From Chinchilla lanigera (lineage: Eukaryota; Chordata; Mammalia; Rodentia; Chinchillidae): 64,000 nucleotides of DNA. Where the stretch lies: positions 12,626,059 through 12,690,058 of the forward strand of contig NW_004955433.1 in the NCBI RefSeq assembly GCF_000276665.1, written 5' to 3'. Of this stretch, positions 21,320-32,649 are shown one piece after another (within the stretch, counting starts at the first letter, position 1; every line of letters starts with the position of its first letter). The position numbers and the translations under genes were made by a program. The notes beneath the pieces are model-generated. The model did no database searches and had not been told where the DNA came from. It saw nothing but the letters and a program-made list of their open reading frames with translations.

Positions 21320-22980
21320 GGTGGAGTTACCGAAAGAAGAAGGAATTGGTGGAGCACCTACAAGGATAGCTGTCCACATAGCAGGACAGCTAAATCCTTC
21401 CAGCAGCCAATGTATATTTGTCAAATAAGACTTTAGCCCAATACCTAGCCACCTAGTCTCTCTGTCCTTTGGATTCTGTGCCCCGAGGGATCCCACCATT
21501 GGGCCGTCCTGTGCTCTATGCCTTAAGGTTGTGCTTCCCCTCCACATCTGGAGATCTCACCTCTCTGGGTCTCTCTCAGCAGGCTTACAAGCTACCAAGG
21601 CCAAGACACTGGAGATTACCAGAGCTGTGTTTCCAGTTGAGATTTTGGGAAAGGCACAACCTCAATATCAAGGCCTGACTCTCAGGCAGTGTGGCAAGCA
21701 GAAGGGGGGACTTCCAGGGATTCTGACGCAAAGGTAGAGAGATCTCTTTCCTGTCTCCTGTTCCCACTGGAGATAGATGGTTTTTCCAGGAACTCCAGGC
21801 CTCGAGGCTCTTTAGTCACATTCATATGAAGTGTCTTCTGTTTAGCTGCCACCCAATTAGCCCAGTTAGGTCCATGTTTATGGGACAAAGAAGATACGTC
21901 TGTGTCATTAGGACTGAGGAGTGACTCCTGGAAGCAGAGTGGACAAATAGGTCATTGGCAAAATTTACCAGACCTTCCTACATCCCTCCACATTGCCCAC
22001 TGGTTCTCTTCCTTGTCCATGTGTCCTACCTACGCATTCCACAAGCACCTGTCTACAAACTCATCTAGCTATGTGCTATTTGTGTCTACCTGTATCTTTC
22101 TGTCCATCCATCCATACATCCATCTATTTGCACATAACTGAGAACTCTTATGGGGTGGATCTTTTGTGGGACATGTGTTGAATCATGTCACCTCCTCCAA
22201 ATCCACAGAGCTGAGGAACCAGCTGTAAACATCACTCACTGTCTGGTTCTGTGACCAATACTGTGGGAACTCCAAGGGACATCTAGCTGCCACAATGACA
22301 GAGTAGCTTCAAACTGGCCAATCTTCAGAATTTGCCGGGAAAGAGGAGAAGGAAGGGTGCTCCAGTCGGTAGGGAGAGGTGGGGATGCTGAGGGATGGAG
22401 AGCAGGGACAGAGGTGGCTGTGCACAGACACGCACAGTCCCAGGCTCTGGAGCTGCCCTCTGAGCCTGAGTCAGTGTCGAGACTGACCTTTGTGGGGGTG
22501 GGGCCAGGAACAGAAGCGGGGTCAGAGGGCAGGAAGCTTGGTACCTGCAGGAAGGACTCATGTGCTTCTTCTCCTCCGCCATGGAACAGTATCTCTATTT
22601 GCACAACGCCAGTGATGGAGCTGGGACTCCCTATGGGTGAAGGAGAGAGTGGGGTGGAATTTAGACGTCATCTCCGTCTCAGAGTGAGCTCCTGACTGAC
22701 CAGGAGCCTACAGCTGACCAGTTGTCTGGATACAGATGACAACTTCAGAGCTACAGAAACACAAACTGTGTGTGGTGGATGGGCTGGAGGCTGGAAAGGT
22801 CAGAAAGACAGGTCTCAAGAACTAAAACCAGCTGCCAGAGCCCTGAGGCCTGGACTTGGGACCGCAGACTGCCTTGAGAAATAATGACCTCAGAATCGGG
22901 GCAACGAAGAAAGACAGACCCAGAAAGCAGAGTCCTGGGATCCTATGTGTCTGTCTCATCTGCACTTTGGGGTAGGTCGT
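21320..22980. other. Unique sequence, no gene seen
   Basis: Contains a short CATC run near 22100-22125. No exon-like or repeat-like structure that I can name. Confidence 0.35.
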
Positions 22981-23084
22981 CCTCGGAGAAGTGAGGTCCA
23001 TGATTACAGCCTGGCCTCTGGGGGGGCAGTGACCTTGAACAATGAGAGCAGTGACCGTGGCTTGTTCTTGATGTGACACATCTC

Positions 23085-23365
23085 ATATGTACAACCCTAT
23101 GCAGCAGGCATTCTTTTGTTTGTTTTTGTTTTTGTTTGTTTTTTGGTTTTTCTCCGGTACCGGGAACCGAACTCACGACCTTGCGCTTGCCAGGCAGGCG
23201 CTTTTGCCGCTGAGCTAAATCCCCAGCCCCGCAGCAGGCATTCTTAATAATCCGCATTTTACAGATGGGGACAATGAGGCACAGAGAGAACCACATCCAA
23301 AGTTGTGCCAGTAAGTGACGAAATCCACTTGCCAGCTGGAATTCAGACCTTGGTGGTCCGGTCAG
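23085..23365 (-). repeat. MIR SINE split by an ID insertion
   Basis: The antisense MIR resumes after the ID: 'ttcttaataatccgcattttacagatggggacaatgaggcacagagag', then 'gccagtaagtgacgaaatcc' and 'gctggaattcagacc'. The pre-insertion segment is 'atgtacaaccctatgcagcaggcattctt'. Confidence 0.75.
23116..23230 (-). repeat. ID-type SINE with perfect 15-bp TSD
   Basis: Antisense copy. A T/G-rich tail (TTTGTTTGTTTTTG type) is followed by TCCGGTACCGGGAACCGAAC, then the B and A box regions reversed and terminal CCCCAGCCCC. The flanking GCAGCAGGCATTCTT occurs at 23101-23115 and 23231-23245 without a mismatch, so the insertion is comparatively recent. Confidence 0.95.
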
Positions 23366-23561
23366 AGTTCACGATGCTCATTACCCATCACCCATCACCC
23401 ATGAGATCCATTACTTATTGCCCCACATCGCCCCTCACTGCTGCTAAAGAACAAGGTGCTAAGGTACCGCACGCTCGGAAGACCTCTGGTTGCGCTATGT
23501 GCCCTGCTTTTATTGTCCCACCTAGGAGGAAATCAGTTATCATGGGCCACAGGACAAACCC

Positions 23562-23659
23562 ATCCCTCCATCCATCCATCCATCCATCCATCCATCCATC
23601 TATCCACCCATCCATCCATCCATCCATCCATCCATCCATCCATCCATCCATCTATCCAC
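23562..23659. repeat. CCAT tetranucleotide array
   Basis: About 23 near-perfect CCAT units with two TATCCACC interruptions. The open frames through it, such as the His-Pro-Ser-Ile repeat frame at 23305-23904, are artefacts of the tandem repeat. Confidence 0.95.
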
Positions 23660-23838
23660 CTCCCCTTCTTCATTTCATCTCCCTCCCTCCTTCCCTCCCT
23701 CTATCCCTTCTTCCCTCCCTCCCTTCTTTCTTCCCTCCCTCTCTCCCTCCCTTCCTTCCTTCCTTCCTTCTTCCTTCCTTCCTCCTTCCTTCCTTCCTCC
23801 CTTCCTTCCTTCTTCCTTCCTTCCTTCCCTCCTTTTTT
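23660..23838. repeat. Pyrimidine tract of CCTT/CCCT units
   Basis: A nearly pure pyrimidine run of about 180 bases on the plus strand, made of TTCC, CTCC and TTCTTCC units. Such mirror-symmetric polypurine-polypyrimidine DNA can adopt triplex (H-DNA) structure. Confidence 0.95.
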
Positions 23839-24118
23839 CCTGAAAACACTATTTACTTGACTTTCCTGTGCATCGAGCATCTAGACAGTGTGCCCAGAAG
23901 GTAGTCAGGGACTGGGGATGGCCTGGCCCCCGGCCCAGGCAGGACCAAGGGCAAAGCTCACCTCCTGCAGACAGATCCCAAATCACTACGACTTAGCCTG
24001 CAATTCAAAGCAAAAACAAAAAACCAAAAAACCCAAAAAACTAAAACCTTGGGAAAAGCTCAGCACAGTTTGGGAGAATTGGGACTAGTTTTCCCCTAAG
24101 CCCACTGCCTGCCAAACA

Positions 24119-24143
24119 AGACAGACCGACAGACAGACAGACG
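24119..24143. repeat. CAGA short tandem repeat
   Basis: Six units of GACA/CAGA. Confidence 0.75.
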
Positions 24144-24219
24144 AAAGTCAACCCTGAACCCATACAATTATGCGCTGAGCCAGCAGCCCACTCTGCACAC
24201 TTCTGGAAACACAGCGAGA

Positions 24220-24600
24220 TCTGGGGTGTCAATTATTTAAACCCTAATTAACATAGCTCTGCATGTCTTTTTTGGGGGCGCACTCAGAACACACGGCATT
24301 GTTATCGAGGAAGAAAAGAGAGAATGAAATATTGATGGGGGCCGGCTTTGTTCTCGCCTCAGCAAGAGCAGCCTGGTTGTAGGAAGCGGATTCCCGCCGT
24401 TGCTGCAGCTTTAATTAGGAAGGTCGGTGGCTTCTCGGGCGTCTTGGATTCCTTTAATTTCCACAGAGGGAAGCGGCTTCCGAATTTTATTGAACACAGT
24501 TGAATTTTTATTTTCAAAAATCAAAACAGAAACAGTTCTTGGCATCTGTTATGAGCGCTGGGTGTTATTTGCTCTTTAGAGATAAAGTTGTTTTTATATG
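24220..24600. promoter_or_regulatory. Candidate conserved noncoding element
   Basis: A repeat-free block with a dense set of homeodomain-type cores: CAATTATTTAAACCCTAATT at the start (about 24231), GCTTTAATTAGGAAGG (about 24409), TTTAATTTCC (about 24453), and TTATTGAACACAGTTGAATT further on. GATA-like (TTATCGAGG) and Runx-like sites are interspersed. No open frame crosses it. The density of AT cores in otherwise unique DNA suggests a developmental enhancer; function is inferred. Confidence 0.45.
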
Positions 24601-24856
24601 GAGAGAGAGAGCCAGGGAAAACGGGGCCGGAGATTTGTCCTGGGAAAGCTACCCAACTGGGAGCTGGTAGTCAGCAGAAAAATAAACCTCTACCGGCCCC
24701 AGCTCGGCCAGCTCCTGCTCTCTGGCTTGCCCACGAAATCCATTTGACAGCGAATAGTTTGAACACTGGTTGAGGCAGTTAACCATTGGAGCACCGGAGT
24801 CTGACCTGGTTCCAGAAGTTTCTGGGACAGGAAAGGACAATGAGAGAAGTCATACA

Positions 24857-24900
24857 GGGACTGAAAGACTGATGGACTGAGGGACTGAGGGACTGAGAGA
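24857..24900. repeat. GGACTGA short minisatellite
   Basis: Five imperfect 8-bp units related to GGACTGAG. Confidence 0.8.
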
Positions 24901-24904
24901 AGGC

Positions 24905-26230
24905 CAGGGCAGGCCACTAGGAGAAAGGAACCTGAGAGGGACTGTCTTCAGCCTACATGAAGGTCACAGAAGCCTGCATGCCAGCCCTAGGCTCAGGGTG
25001 GGATAAGGGGCCATGGGAAGGACTTGGGTTTAAGTAGCGTCTCGCCTTCCTCCTTCCCCTGTGGACTGGTTGGCTGGCTGATGGGCTCATTTATCAAGCA
25101 TATGTTGATGTGTATAAGAAGTCGGGCACCCAGCAGGAGCCAAGGTCCCAGAGGGACACAGCTATGCAATCACCTGCATGGGGACTCACAAAAGAGCAGT
25201 CTTGTGTGACAAAGGGTGGGGTGGGACATGTGGGGGTTCTCTGCTGAGTGTTTGTTGGAAGGTCCCAGCAGAAACGCCACGGAGGAGGTCCGCTCAATTG
25301 AGAAGCAGTATTTGAGCTGGTCTGCAGAGGAGATCTCAAGGGTAAGAAGGAAGATTTCAAGGGTGAGGTGTGCCAGGCAGGAAGAGTGCCCACGGGCGAG
25401 GCTGAAGGTGACTCGAGCTGAGGCAGAGGGAGGCAACTATGATGGCCACCAGTGGCAGTGTCTCCATGGACTCCACTTCAGGATGCCAAGCCAATGGACC
25501 AGGGAGGCCACCGGCCTGGAGCTGGGAGCGGGGAGGGGTGTGGGTCCACGGCATATTTGGCCGCATGGGAATCTCCCTGGCATCCACATTTTAGTGACAG
25601 GTGTGAGTTGGGGGTAGCATGAAATGAGGTCACTTCTGAAGATACCAACACTTTCCAACTGCAATTGAGCTAGGCTGGTGGTGTTTTTGAACAAACGTGC
25701 TGCGAGCTTATGGTGACAGACACACTCAGAGCTCCATGCAGTGTCTGCATCATCTTCCCACCTCGCTGCACAGAGCTTCTGGCTCTAGCTGTGCCTTTTC
25801 CCCTAGCAGTCAGCACTTGCAGCTGTTTTGCCACTGGGCTGCCCTCAGGTTGCTGGAGCATGCTTTGCCTGAATGCACAGAAAGCCGGAAGCATCTGGGC
25901 TTGTACATCCTTTTAGAGCAGACTGACAGGCATGGGGTGTGCAATGTCACCCCATCTGCTCCTGAGCGGGTAGCTCTGAGCACTGTCTCTGTGGCACTCT
26001 GTGTGAGATGCGCCTCTCTTGGGCCCTTTTCTTTCCCCGTTGCACTTTCCTATCCCCTGTGCATTGTGACTGAAACTGCTACCTGATAAATTAGTTTCTG
26101 TGACTCTGAGACTCTGTCTCAGACCTGGCACCAGAGAACCCAACCTCTGTTGTGTGCTCTAGGTTGCTTTAGGGTGTGGAATAGCAATGTCACATAAGTC
26201 AAGCACACACCATGACCATTATCTACCGCC
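24905..26230. other. Unique sequence, no gene seen
   Basis: Purine-rich segments around 25270-25420 weakly resemble the unnamed dispersed repeat. No gene evidence. Confidence 0.3.
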
Positions 26231-26234
26231 ACTG

Positions 26235-26590
26235 CCACCATGAATGCACCAAGCAATAATCTAGGTCTTGAGAATGCAGCAGAGAACAAAACTGTCAAAA
26301 GCTCCTGCCCCCCAGAAGCTGACACTATCCTTCACGAGACAGAAAACATAAACAGGGTGGGCAGAAAAGGCCTTCCTGAGAAAGTGACTTTTGAGCAGAT
26401 ATCTGGAAAAGACAGGGAAAGTGCAAGATATGAAAATTACTCGTTGGTTTTAAGAAGCAATGGCAAGTGCAAAGGCCCTGAGGCAGGACATGCTTAGAGC
26501 ATTCAAAGACTATTCAAGGAGGCCAGAGTTTCAGGGGCCCAGCTTATAAAGGTCAGAATAAAAGAGATAAAGGTCAGAGAGGTGAGGGGC
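26235..26590 (+). repeat. Best copy of the unnamed dispersed repeat
   Basis: Ordered landmarks: 'gagaatgcagcagagaacaaaac', 'gctcctgccccccagaagctgac', 'gtgggcagaaaaggccttcctgag', 'agtgacttttgagcagatatctgg', 'ggcaagtgcaaaggccctgaggcagg' and 'gaggtcagagaggtgagggg'. The same words recur near 8380, 20600, 27400, 59600 and 62400. Confidence 0.55.
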
Positions 26591-27097
26591 ATAGTGTACG
26601 TCAGGCCTCTTATTTTCACTGCACACAGATTAGCTTTTATTTTGAGTACAGTAGGAACCAGGAGAGGGGTCTGTAGGGTTGCCATGCAGAGCAGTTTCAA
26701 GCCTGTGCAGAAGTTCAAGAAGGAGCTGACCTCCACAGACTTTCAGGGCACTCTGACCAATGTGGGCCGAGAAAGATCGGTGCTCTCCTGGCAGACTGGC
26801 CTGTCCCTAAGAGTTTTTTTGCCCCAGCTGCCACTTGAATACACTCCCTGTGTCTTTCACATGCCTGTGCACACAGACAGTAATGAGGTCCTGGGACGCA
26901 GGTGCAATTTCTCAGTCATTCATTCCACAAGTGTTCACTGGGCTCCCAGTTGTCTCAGGTGCAACTCCGGGCCTGGGAGCTCCTAGGAATCAAAGGAGAC
27001 CAGGTCCCCACCCGAGTAGACCAGGTTCCAGTGGGGTGATGCCCCACGGATGAACGGCACTTCTAAATCCTAGGCAGAAAAATAAGAAGAGGTTAGA

Positions 27098-27315
27098 CCA
27101 CAGATTCTCCATCGGGAAGATATCCCACCACCACCTTGGGGATGTGTGACAATGCCTGGGGACATTTGATTGTCATAACCTTCAGGACAAAGGGGTTAGT
27201 TGAATCCAGGGGCAATGCCAGGGATACTGCTAAGCCTCACACAATACCCAGAGCAGCCCTGGGTCTGAAGCGTGTGATGATGTGGTGCCAAATATCAACA
27301 GAGCTGAAATTGAGA
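27098..27315 (+). mobile_element. MER5-type hAT-Charlie miniature element
   Basis: Sense landmarks: 'gattctccatcgggaagatatccc', 'gtgacaatgcctggggacatttg', 'ggcaatgccagggatactgctaagc', 'cacaatacccagagcagccc', 'atatcaacagagctgaaattgag'. The same family as the copy near 10.2 kb, in the opposite orientation. Confidence 0.8.
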
Positions 27316-27329
27316 TGTCCTGGGTTAGA

Positions 27330-27500
27330 AGAAAAAGAGGGGCAAGGAGGAGCTACTGCAGCCAAGATGGTCAGGGGAGGCCTTTCCAAGGAGGGAACCT
27401 TTCAGCAGGGATGTGGGTGAAAGTGGGGAAGAACTTACACACACACACACACACACAGAGCCCAGGCAAAGGCCCTGAGGTAGCCAACCCTTTGATATGT
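27330..27500. repeat. Unnamed dispersed repeat with CA microsatellite
   Basis: 'ggtcaggggaggcctttccaaggag', 'cctttcagcagggatgtggg' and 'aggcaaaggccctgagg' match the copy near 26.4 kb. A perfect CA run at 27436-27458 has grown inside it. Confidence 0.5.
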
Positions 27501-27839
27501 TGAAGGAATACTTGTAGTCACAATATATCTTCTGAAGGACTTTGGACTGTTCTGCTCTGTGAATTAGATACAGAGGAGCAGAGAACCCACTCTGGAATCA
27601 TTTCCCAACATCATCTTCCCATGAAAGGAATCTATCTTTCGTTCATCAGAAGCGGTGCTGGAGACTTTCCATCTTACGCCTGCCTCCGAAGTATGCATTT
27701 TGGCCGGAAAGGGCACTTTCTTCTAAAGGAATGATCCCCAGACCCTTGGACTTGAATCTGCAGCCCTTTCTTTAGGAACGGGGCTCAGAGAAGAGCTAGG
27801 GCAGGCTGTCAGGCGATAACTCTTCCTGGAAGGATATTT

Positions 27840-28040
27840 GCAAAGCGTTTCACATCAATGATAGTTTCTCTTCACCCCTGAATAACCTGGAAAAGTTACC
27901 TGATCCAGCGGCATCATGCCAGTGCTCTGTTTTATTGAGTTCTCTGAGTCTGTGGGAGGAACGGACTTGTCTAAGGTTTTATAGGTAGCAATGCAAGGTT
28001 GGGGCCGATGTCCCAACTCGGGAGCCTCCCTTCTACATTT
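27840..28040 (-). repeat. MIR SINE
   Basis: Antisense MIR, decayed: 'gcaaagcgtttcacatcaatgatag', 'gggaggaacggacttgtctaaggttttataggtagcaatgc'. The order is right but the sequence is weak. Confidence 0.5.
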
Positions 28041-28189
28041 GCTTTGTTTCCCAGCCACATAGGCCCTCCAGCCCCTCTCCAATTTTATAAACCAGTCTCA
28101 GCTCTGAGAGTTTCTTTCTCTGGGGCCCACACCCTCTTTGCTGTGACATTTCCTCTTCCCACCTCGAGTCTGCCTCCCAGGGCCAAGCC

Positions 28190-28420
28190 TCGCTGGAGGC
28201 TTTGATTAAAAATGCACCTTCTAATCTCATCAGAGGCCAGAAACATGCATATATGCAAATCAACATCTGCTCCTCTAGTCAGGGAAGGATCTTCCCAAAG
28301 TGCTCTGGGAAAAGGGGCCCAGCCCAGTGAACTCAAAGGAGAAGATTCCAGAACATCCGAAAGTCACTTCAAAATCCCTGGGTCCCTGATGAAGTTTCAC
28401 TGCTAATGTAATTGGAGCTT
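28190..28420. promoter_or_regulatory. Candidate enhancer with octamer site
   Basis: Unique sequence carrying GGCTTTGATTAAAAATGC, CTTCTAATCTCATC (about 28217) and a perfect POU octamer ATGCAAAT at 28253-28260 next to a CATGCATAT palindrome, then 'ctgctaatgtaattggagc' near 28400. No open frame or repeat. Enhancer function is inferred from the motif cluster. Confidence 0.4.
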
Positions 28421-28649
28421 CTACTTGAAGGGGCAATAAAGGAGCGCTCCCCCCGTGGCCAGGTCAGGCTGAGGCTCCCTGCTGATCAAAGCCCTTCTGT
28501 GGTATAGGGGACACGTCTGGCCCTTGCTCCCAGGGAACCCAGTCCTCTGGCTGACAAGGGAGGCAACAGCTAGAGGTCGCCTCTTGGCTTTCCCAGGTGA
28601 GTTCTTTGCCAGTGCAAAGGCATAGGATCTTTTCCTGGGAGAGTCACAG

Positions 28650-28990
28650 TCCAAGTGAGGCACACAGTGCCAGCTGCTATAACAGGTAAACCCCAGTGTC
28701 CCCAAGGCCTAAGACAGTGGCGCTCCACCCATTTCTCTCTCACATGGTGTACAGCAGTAGCAGCAGGTGAGGTTAAGCTGCTTCTGGGCCCCATGCATTA
28801 AAGGCTCCTTATATCACCTGTCCCACTCTCCTTTAGGACCTGGGTCCCCTCCATGGAGAACTGCACTGAGGTTCTCTGGTCCAGGCCAGAAAGTGACACA
28901 TACCATTTAATGCCCACTTTCCAGTGGCCAGAACTTACTCTCACCTGACTTATAATGATTGCATCAACCTCACACTGTTGCTAAAGTGAT
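28650..28990. repeat. Probable ancient interspersed repeat remnant
   Basis: 'gctgctataacaggtaaaccccagtgtccc', 'gaaagtgacacataccatttaatgcccactttccagtggccagaac' follow an arrangement I know from ancient mammalian repeats (a 'CACACATCACTTCCGCTCACATTCCATTGGCCAGA'-like tail), but I cannot assign the family. Confidence 0.35.
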
Positions 28991-28999
28991 CTGCATGCA

Positions 29000-31170
29000 G
29001 TAGAAACTCTACTTCAAATTCTGAACAGTTGATCCTGTCCAGGGATAGCTGTATGTGGAACAATAGATACTCTTTGTGGGCAGTGACAGAGCTGGAGGTC
29101 CCCAGTAAGCCATGTGATTACAGGTTCGGAGAAGGGCATGTGGATACTAGATAGTTGACAATATGCTGTGTGGCCAGAGTTTTGCATACTGTGTTTTGTG
29201 TTTTCACTTCCCATCCCATCTCCAAAATGTCCATGAGATAATCAACAGTTTACTATAAAATAAGCTCTGAGTTAGAGGACTTAGCCCCACTGTGGCTGAT
29301 GTGAGTGTTCTGAACACATTTCAGGTAGTGTAGGCTAAACTGTGAGCTTAGTAGATTAGGTGTTTTAAATGCATTTTGCACCTGTGGTATTTTCATCTCA
29401 TGATGGTTTTATGGGACACGACCTGTTGGAGGTGGGGAAGCACTTGAGCAACCTCGAGGTGTGTCCAGGGAGGAAGAGGAGACCCCAGGTGTGAGCACTC
29501 AGGAAAGGCCATCCCTGCAGACAACTTTGGAACTGAAAGGGCCCTTAGAGCACTGATTGCTTTAGGTCCTTTGGTTGTAAGCAAAGGAAGCAGATTAGCA
29601 TTAGAAAATTGACTGGCAGAATGGTAAGGAATCAGCAGCTTGGATATGATAGAAATGTTCTGGAGGCCTAGGAAGCAGCAACCATAGCTGTGGGTCACAG
29701 GAGGAATGGAGGACCACATCTGGGGGCAGGAAAGCCCCAGCCTCTTCATCCCTGCATCGATGGGCTGTGATCACGTGGTACCCATGACCTCACTGATTGG
29801 CTACAAGAGATCACACATTTGGCTGCAGAGCAGGAGAGGATTGATCCAGTCCTACTGGCTTCAAAATAGCATGACAATCTCCAAAATTTGTCCCAAGCTT
29901 CCCCTCTAAGAAAGAGGGCCATTCTCTAGGAGAAAAACCAGGATGCTGATTTCAAGAGGTTGGGTTTGTGACAAGATCAGAGCTGTTCCTCCACAGCTGG
30001 ATCCACCGGGGACCAGGAAGGGTGGCAATGAAGAGGCAGAGCTGGAGCCCCCATCTTCTGAGGATTGTGCCACCTTTTATTGGGTGTCATATGGAATTTG
30101 AGTTCTCAGTGCCTTTGAGGTCCAGTGTTTCTCCTCTGATGCTTTGCTTACTCAGGGCCTCAAGCCACCATGGTTCTCTCTAGAGGAGGCATGTCTGCCG
30201 TGAAATTTGATTTTCAGATGTGACCCATGTGGTTGGGCTGGTGTGGTGCACAGTAAGGGCACAAAGGAAGAAGGCATATCACAGAATCCTAGGGTGAAGC
30301 CTGCTGGACAGCTGTCCTGACATTTGGATAGGCAGTTAGCATTGATGCCTGTCTCAGTTCCCTAACACTTCTGACCATATTATTTTGGAAAAAAAAAATT
30401 GTGCATGATTATATTTTGGGTACACATGAGTTGTTGTGCTTGCCAAGCATGCGTGCACTCTTCTGTTGGAAAGAGTGCCCTAATTTCCTCCAGGGAACTG
30501 GCCCTCTTTCACTTTCAGGCTGTCTGTTCCTGGGGGACTAATTTCCTTCCCTAGCCCTAGCAAGAACATTAACACGGGCCTGGCCAACTAGAATTAACCA
30601 AGTGTTTGGTTCAGGAGCTGGCACATGACCTAGTCTGGCCCAATCAAATGGAATTCTGCAACCTTTGCAAGAGTAATGGAGGTAGACTTGCTTGTGGTCA
30701 TCATTCTTGGCTAAGGATGAAGCCATACAGAAGAAAGCAGATGTAAAGGTGAATAATCCATTCCTGATGACACACCTAATGCCTGGGCCCTCTGTGGCTG
30801 ATGCCTGACAAACTTCTGAACATTTTAGTCACATGACCTCATAAGTTTCCTTCTCTCTCAAATTGGCTTAAGTCAGATTTTCTTTACTTGTACATGAAAG
30901 ACTTCTCCATAGCATAAAATTGTAATCCTAGAAGTCTCAAGTTGTAGGATTAGGGAGCTTTTAATTTCTTCCTTTATTTTTCTTCTGTGAATTCAAAAAC
31001 TGATCTTTGACCATTTCTGTAACTGAAAATAAGGCTATATAGCATTGACGCATCTCCCCCAGGGACAGTGACCGAAGCTCTTCTCCCATTCTGGCAGCCA
31101 GGAAAGGCCCAGTAAGAAGATACCAGAGTGGAAGGGAAAACCACAACCTGTTACAGCCATGCTGTGTGTC
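29000..31170. other. Mostly unique AT/GC-mixed sequence
   Basis: No gene seen. A segment near 30570-30700 ('gcacatgacctagtctggcccaatcaaatgg') looks like an old interspersed repeat that I cannot name. Confidence 0.3.
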
Positions 31171-31174
31171 ATTG

Positions 31175-31290
31175 TGTTGGGTCCTGGCAGATTTTATTTC
31201 ATTTTCACGAAGACCCCACCAAAGAGGTCCTCTGTGTAGCCCCTATTCACAGACAGGAAACCAAGGGTCCAGGAGGATGGATCATCACCA
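31175..31290 (-). repeat. MIR SINE fragment
   Basis: Antisense: 'atttcattttcacgaagaccccaccaaagaggtcc', 'cctattcacagacaggaaaccaaggg'. Confidence 0.55.
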
Positions 31291-31780
31291 GAGTCACCAA
31301 TGGTAAATTGCACGATAGGGATTCAGCTCTAAATGCCCAAGCTCTTTTTGCTGCTCAGCCCTGCAAGAAGTCAGTGAGGTCCAGTTTCCATTAGCAGATC
31401 TGGGGGCCTGGCTTCGGCAGGAGCAAGCCCGCTGTTAGACCACAGAGACCATCCAACCGCATCGAGGTCTTAGTGTGTGCGAGGCAGGATAGGGTGCAAA
31501 GGATAGTGCAGAGATCAGGGAGATTTGTCTGGGCTGTTTCAGAAAAACTGGTAACTCAGTGGCTGTTGTATCATTCAAAAATAGGAATACGTATTTATAT
31601 GTCTGTGTATACATGTATGCATCTGGATCTATGTCATTGTACCTCTATATCTGTATGAGTACAATCAGCTTGAACCATATGAAATTGACAGTGTTAGTGC
31701 ACTGTTGATCTACAATGTAAGAATGGTTCTCTCAAATGGTTCAGTCCTAAACTTATACCCGTATCCATGTCTAGATTCAC

Positions 31781-32030
31781 AGTTGTATCCATATCTATAT
31801 GTATATGTAATTCCATATCTATCATCTATCTTCTGTCATATTTATATTTATCATCTCTATCTAATCATCTATCTATTGTTATCTCTATCATATCTATGTA
31901 TCATATCTATCTACTATCTATTATCTATCTTATATCTATCATATCCATATCTCTCTATTATCTATCTATATCTATCATCTATTATCTATCTATTTATCTA
32001 CCTAGCTATCTATCTACCGTCTATCTCCCT
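31781..32030. repeat. TATC/ATCT tetranucleotide array
   Basis: About 250 bp of interrupted TATC units with ATATCC and ATCATC variants. Tyr/Ile/Ser/Leu-rich frames through it (for example 31705-32058) are artefacts. Confidence 0.9.
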
Positions 32031-32039
32031 TTCCATGAA

Positions 32040-32640
32040 AAGACACCAGTTCCTCTAATTCTGAGACTTGGGGTACCACTCACACCCCCATTTTTCCCAA
32101 GATGTCCTGGAGCAGAGAGAGAGCAAGGCCTTGAGGACTGAAGGGCTTCCAGCTCCCCAGCATCAGCAGCTCTCCCAACCGCAGAGAACGCATCTGCCCT
32201 CGGCTGCATGAGCTGATGTGGGGAGGCACCCGTTCATGACCTCTGCCCCTGCACCCCGCAGGAGGAGGGAGAGATCAGCGGACCACTTGACACTGCGTTG
32301 CTGTGATGGGCAAGGGAGAGCAGCTCAGAGGACGGGCCCAGGCTCACATCCCCTGGACGAGGAGGAAGGAGGCCACAGAGGAGCCAGGTGGAAAGTGGGA
32401 GGTCTGTTTTGAGCCCGGCGCTGTGCTGGCCCAGCTGTTTCCTTCCTGCCCTCTGCTTCTGCAGGGGGAACTCCACCCCATAGGTCCCGCTCCCCAGTCC
32501 TGCCTGCCCTCTCTGCCAATCCCTTGCAGGCTCGGTTAGCCTGGCCTCCAGGCTCCCCGTCCTCAGTCCCTGCGGCCTGTGGCTGCCCAGCTAGGCCCCC
32601 CAGCCGCCTACTCTGGCTGCGGGCTGTTTGTGGAGCCATC
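32040..32640. other. GC-rich unique sequence, no gene seen
   Basis: Elevated GC with sparse CpG and overlapping short frames on both strands. No exon recognised. Confidence 0.35.
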
Positions 32641-32649
32641 CCAGGCAGC

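Noticed and set aside
23305..23904. 199-codon frame with His-Pro-Ser-Ile repeats
   Set aside because: Produced by the CCAT array and pyrimidine tract.
30545..30740. Possible LTR or DNA transposon with a 'ggcccaatcaaatgg' segment
   Set aside because: Resembles an ancient repeat, but I could not fix its family or its ends.
31781..32030. CRISPR-like spaced repeats
   Set aside because: A simple TATC tetranucleotide array in a mammalian genome, with no repeat-spacer architecture.
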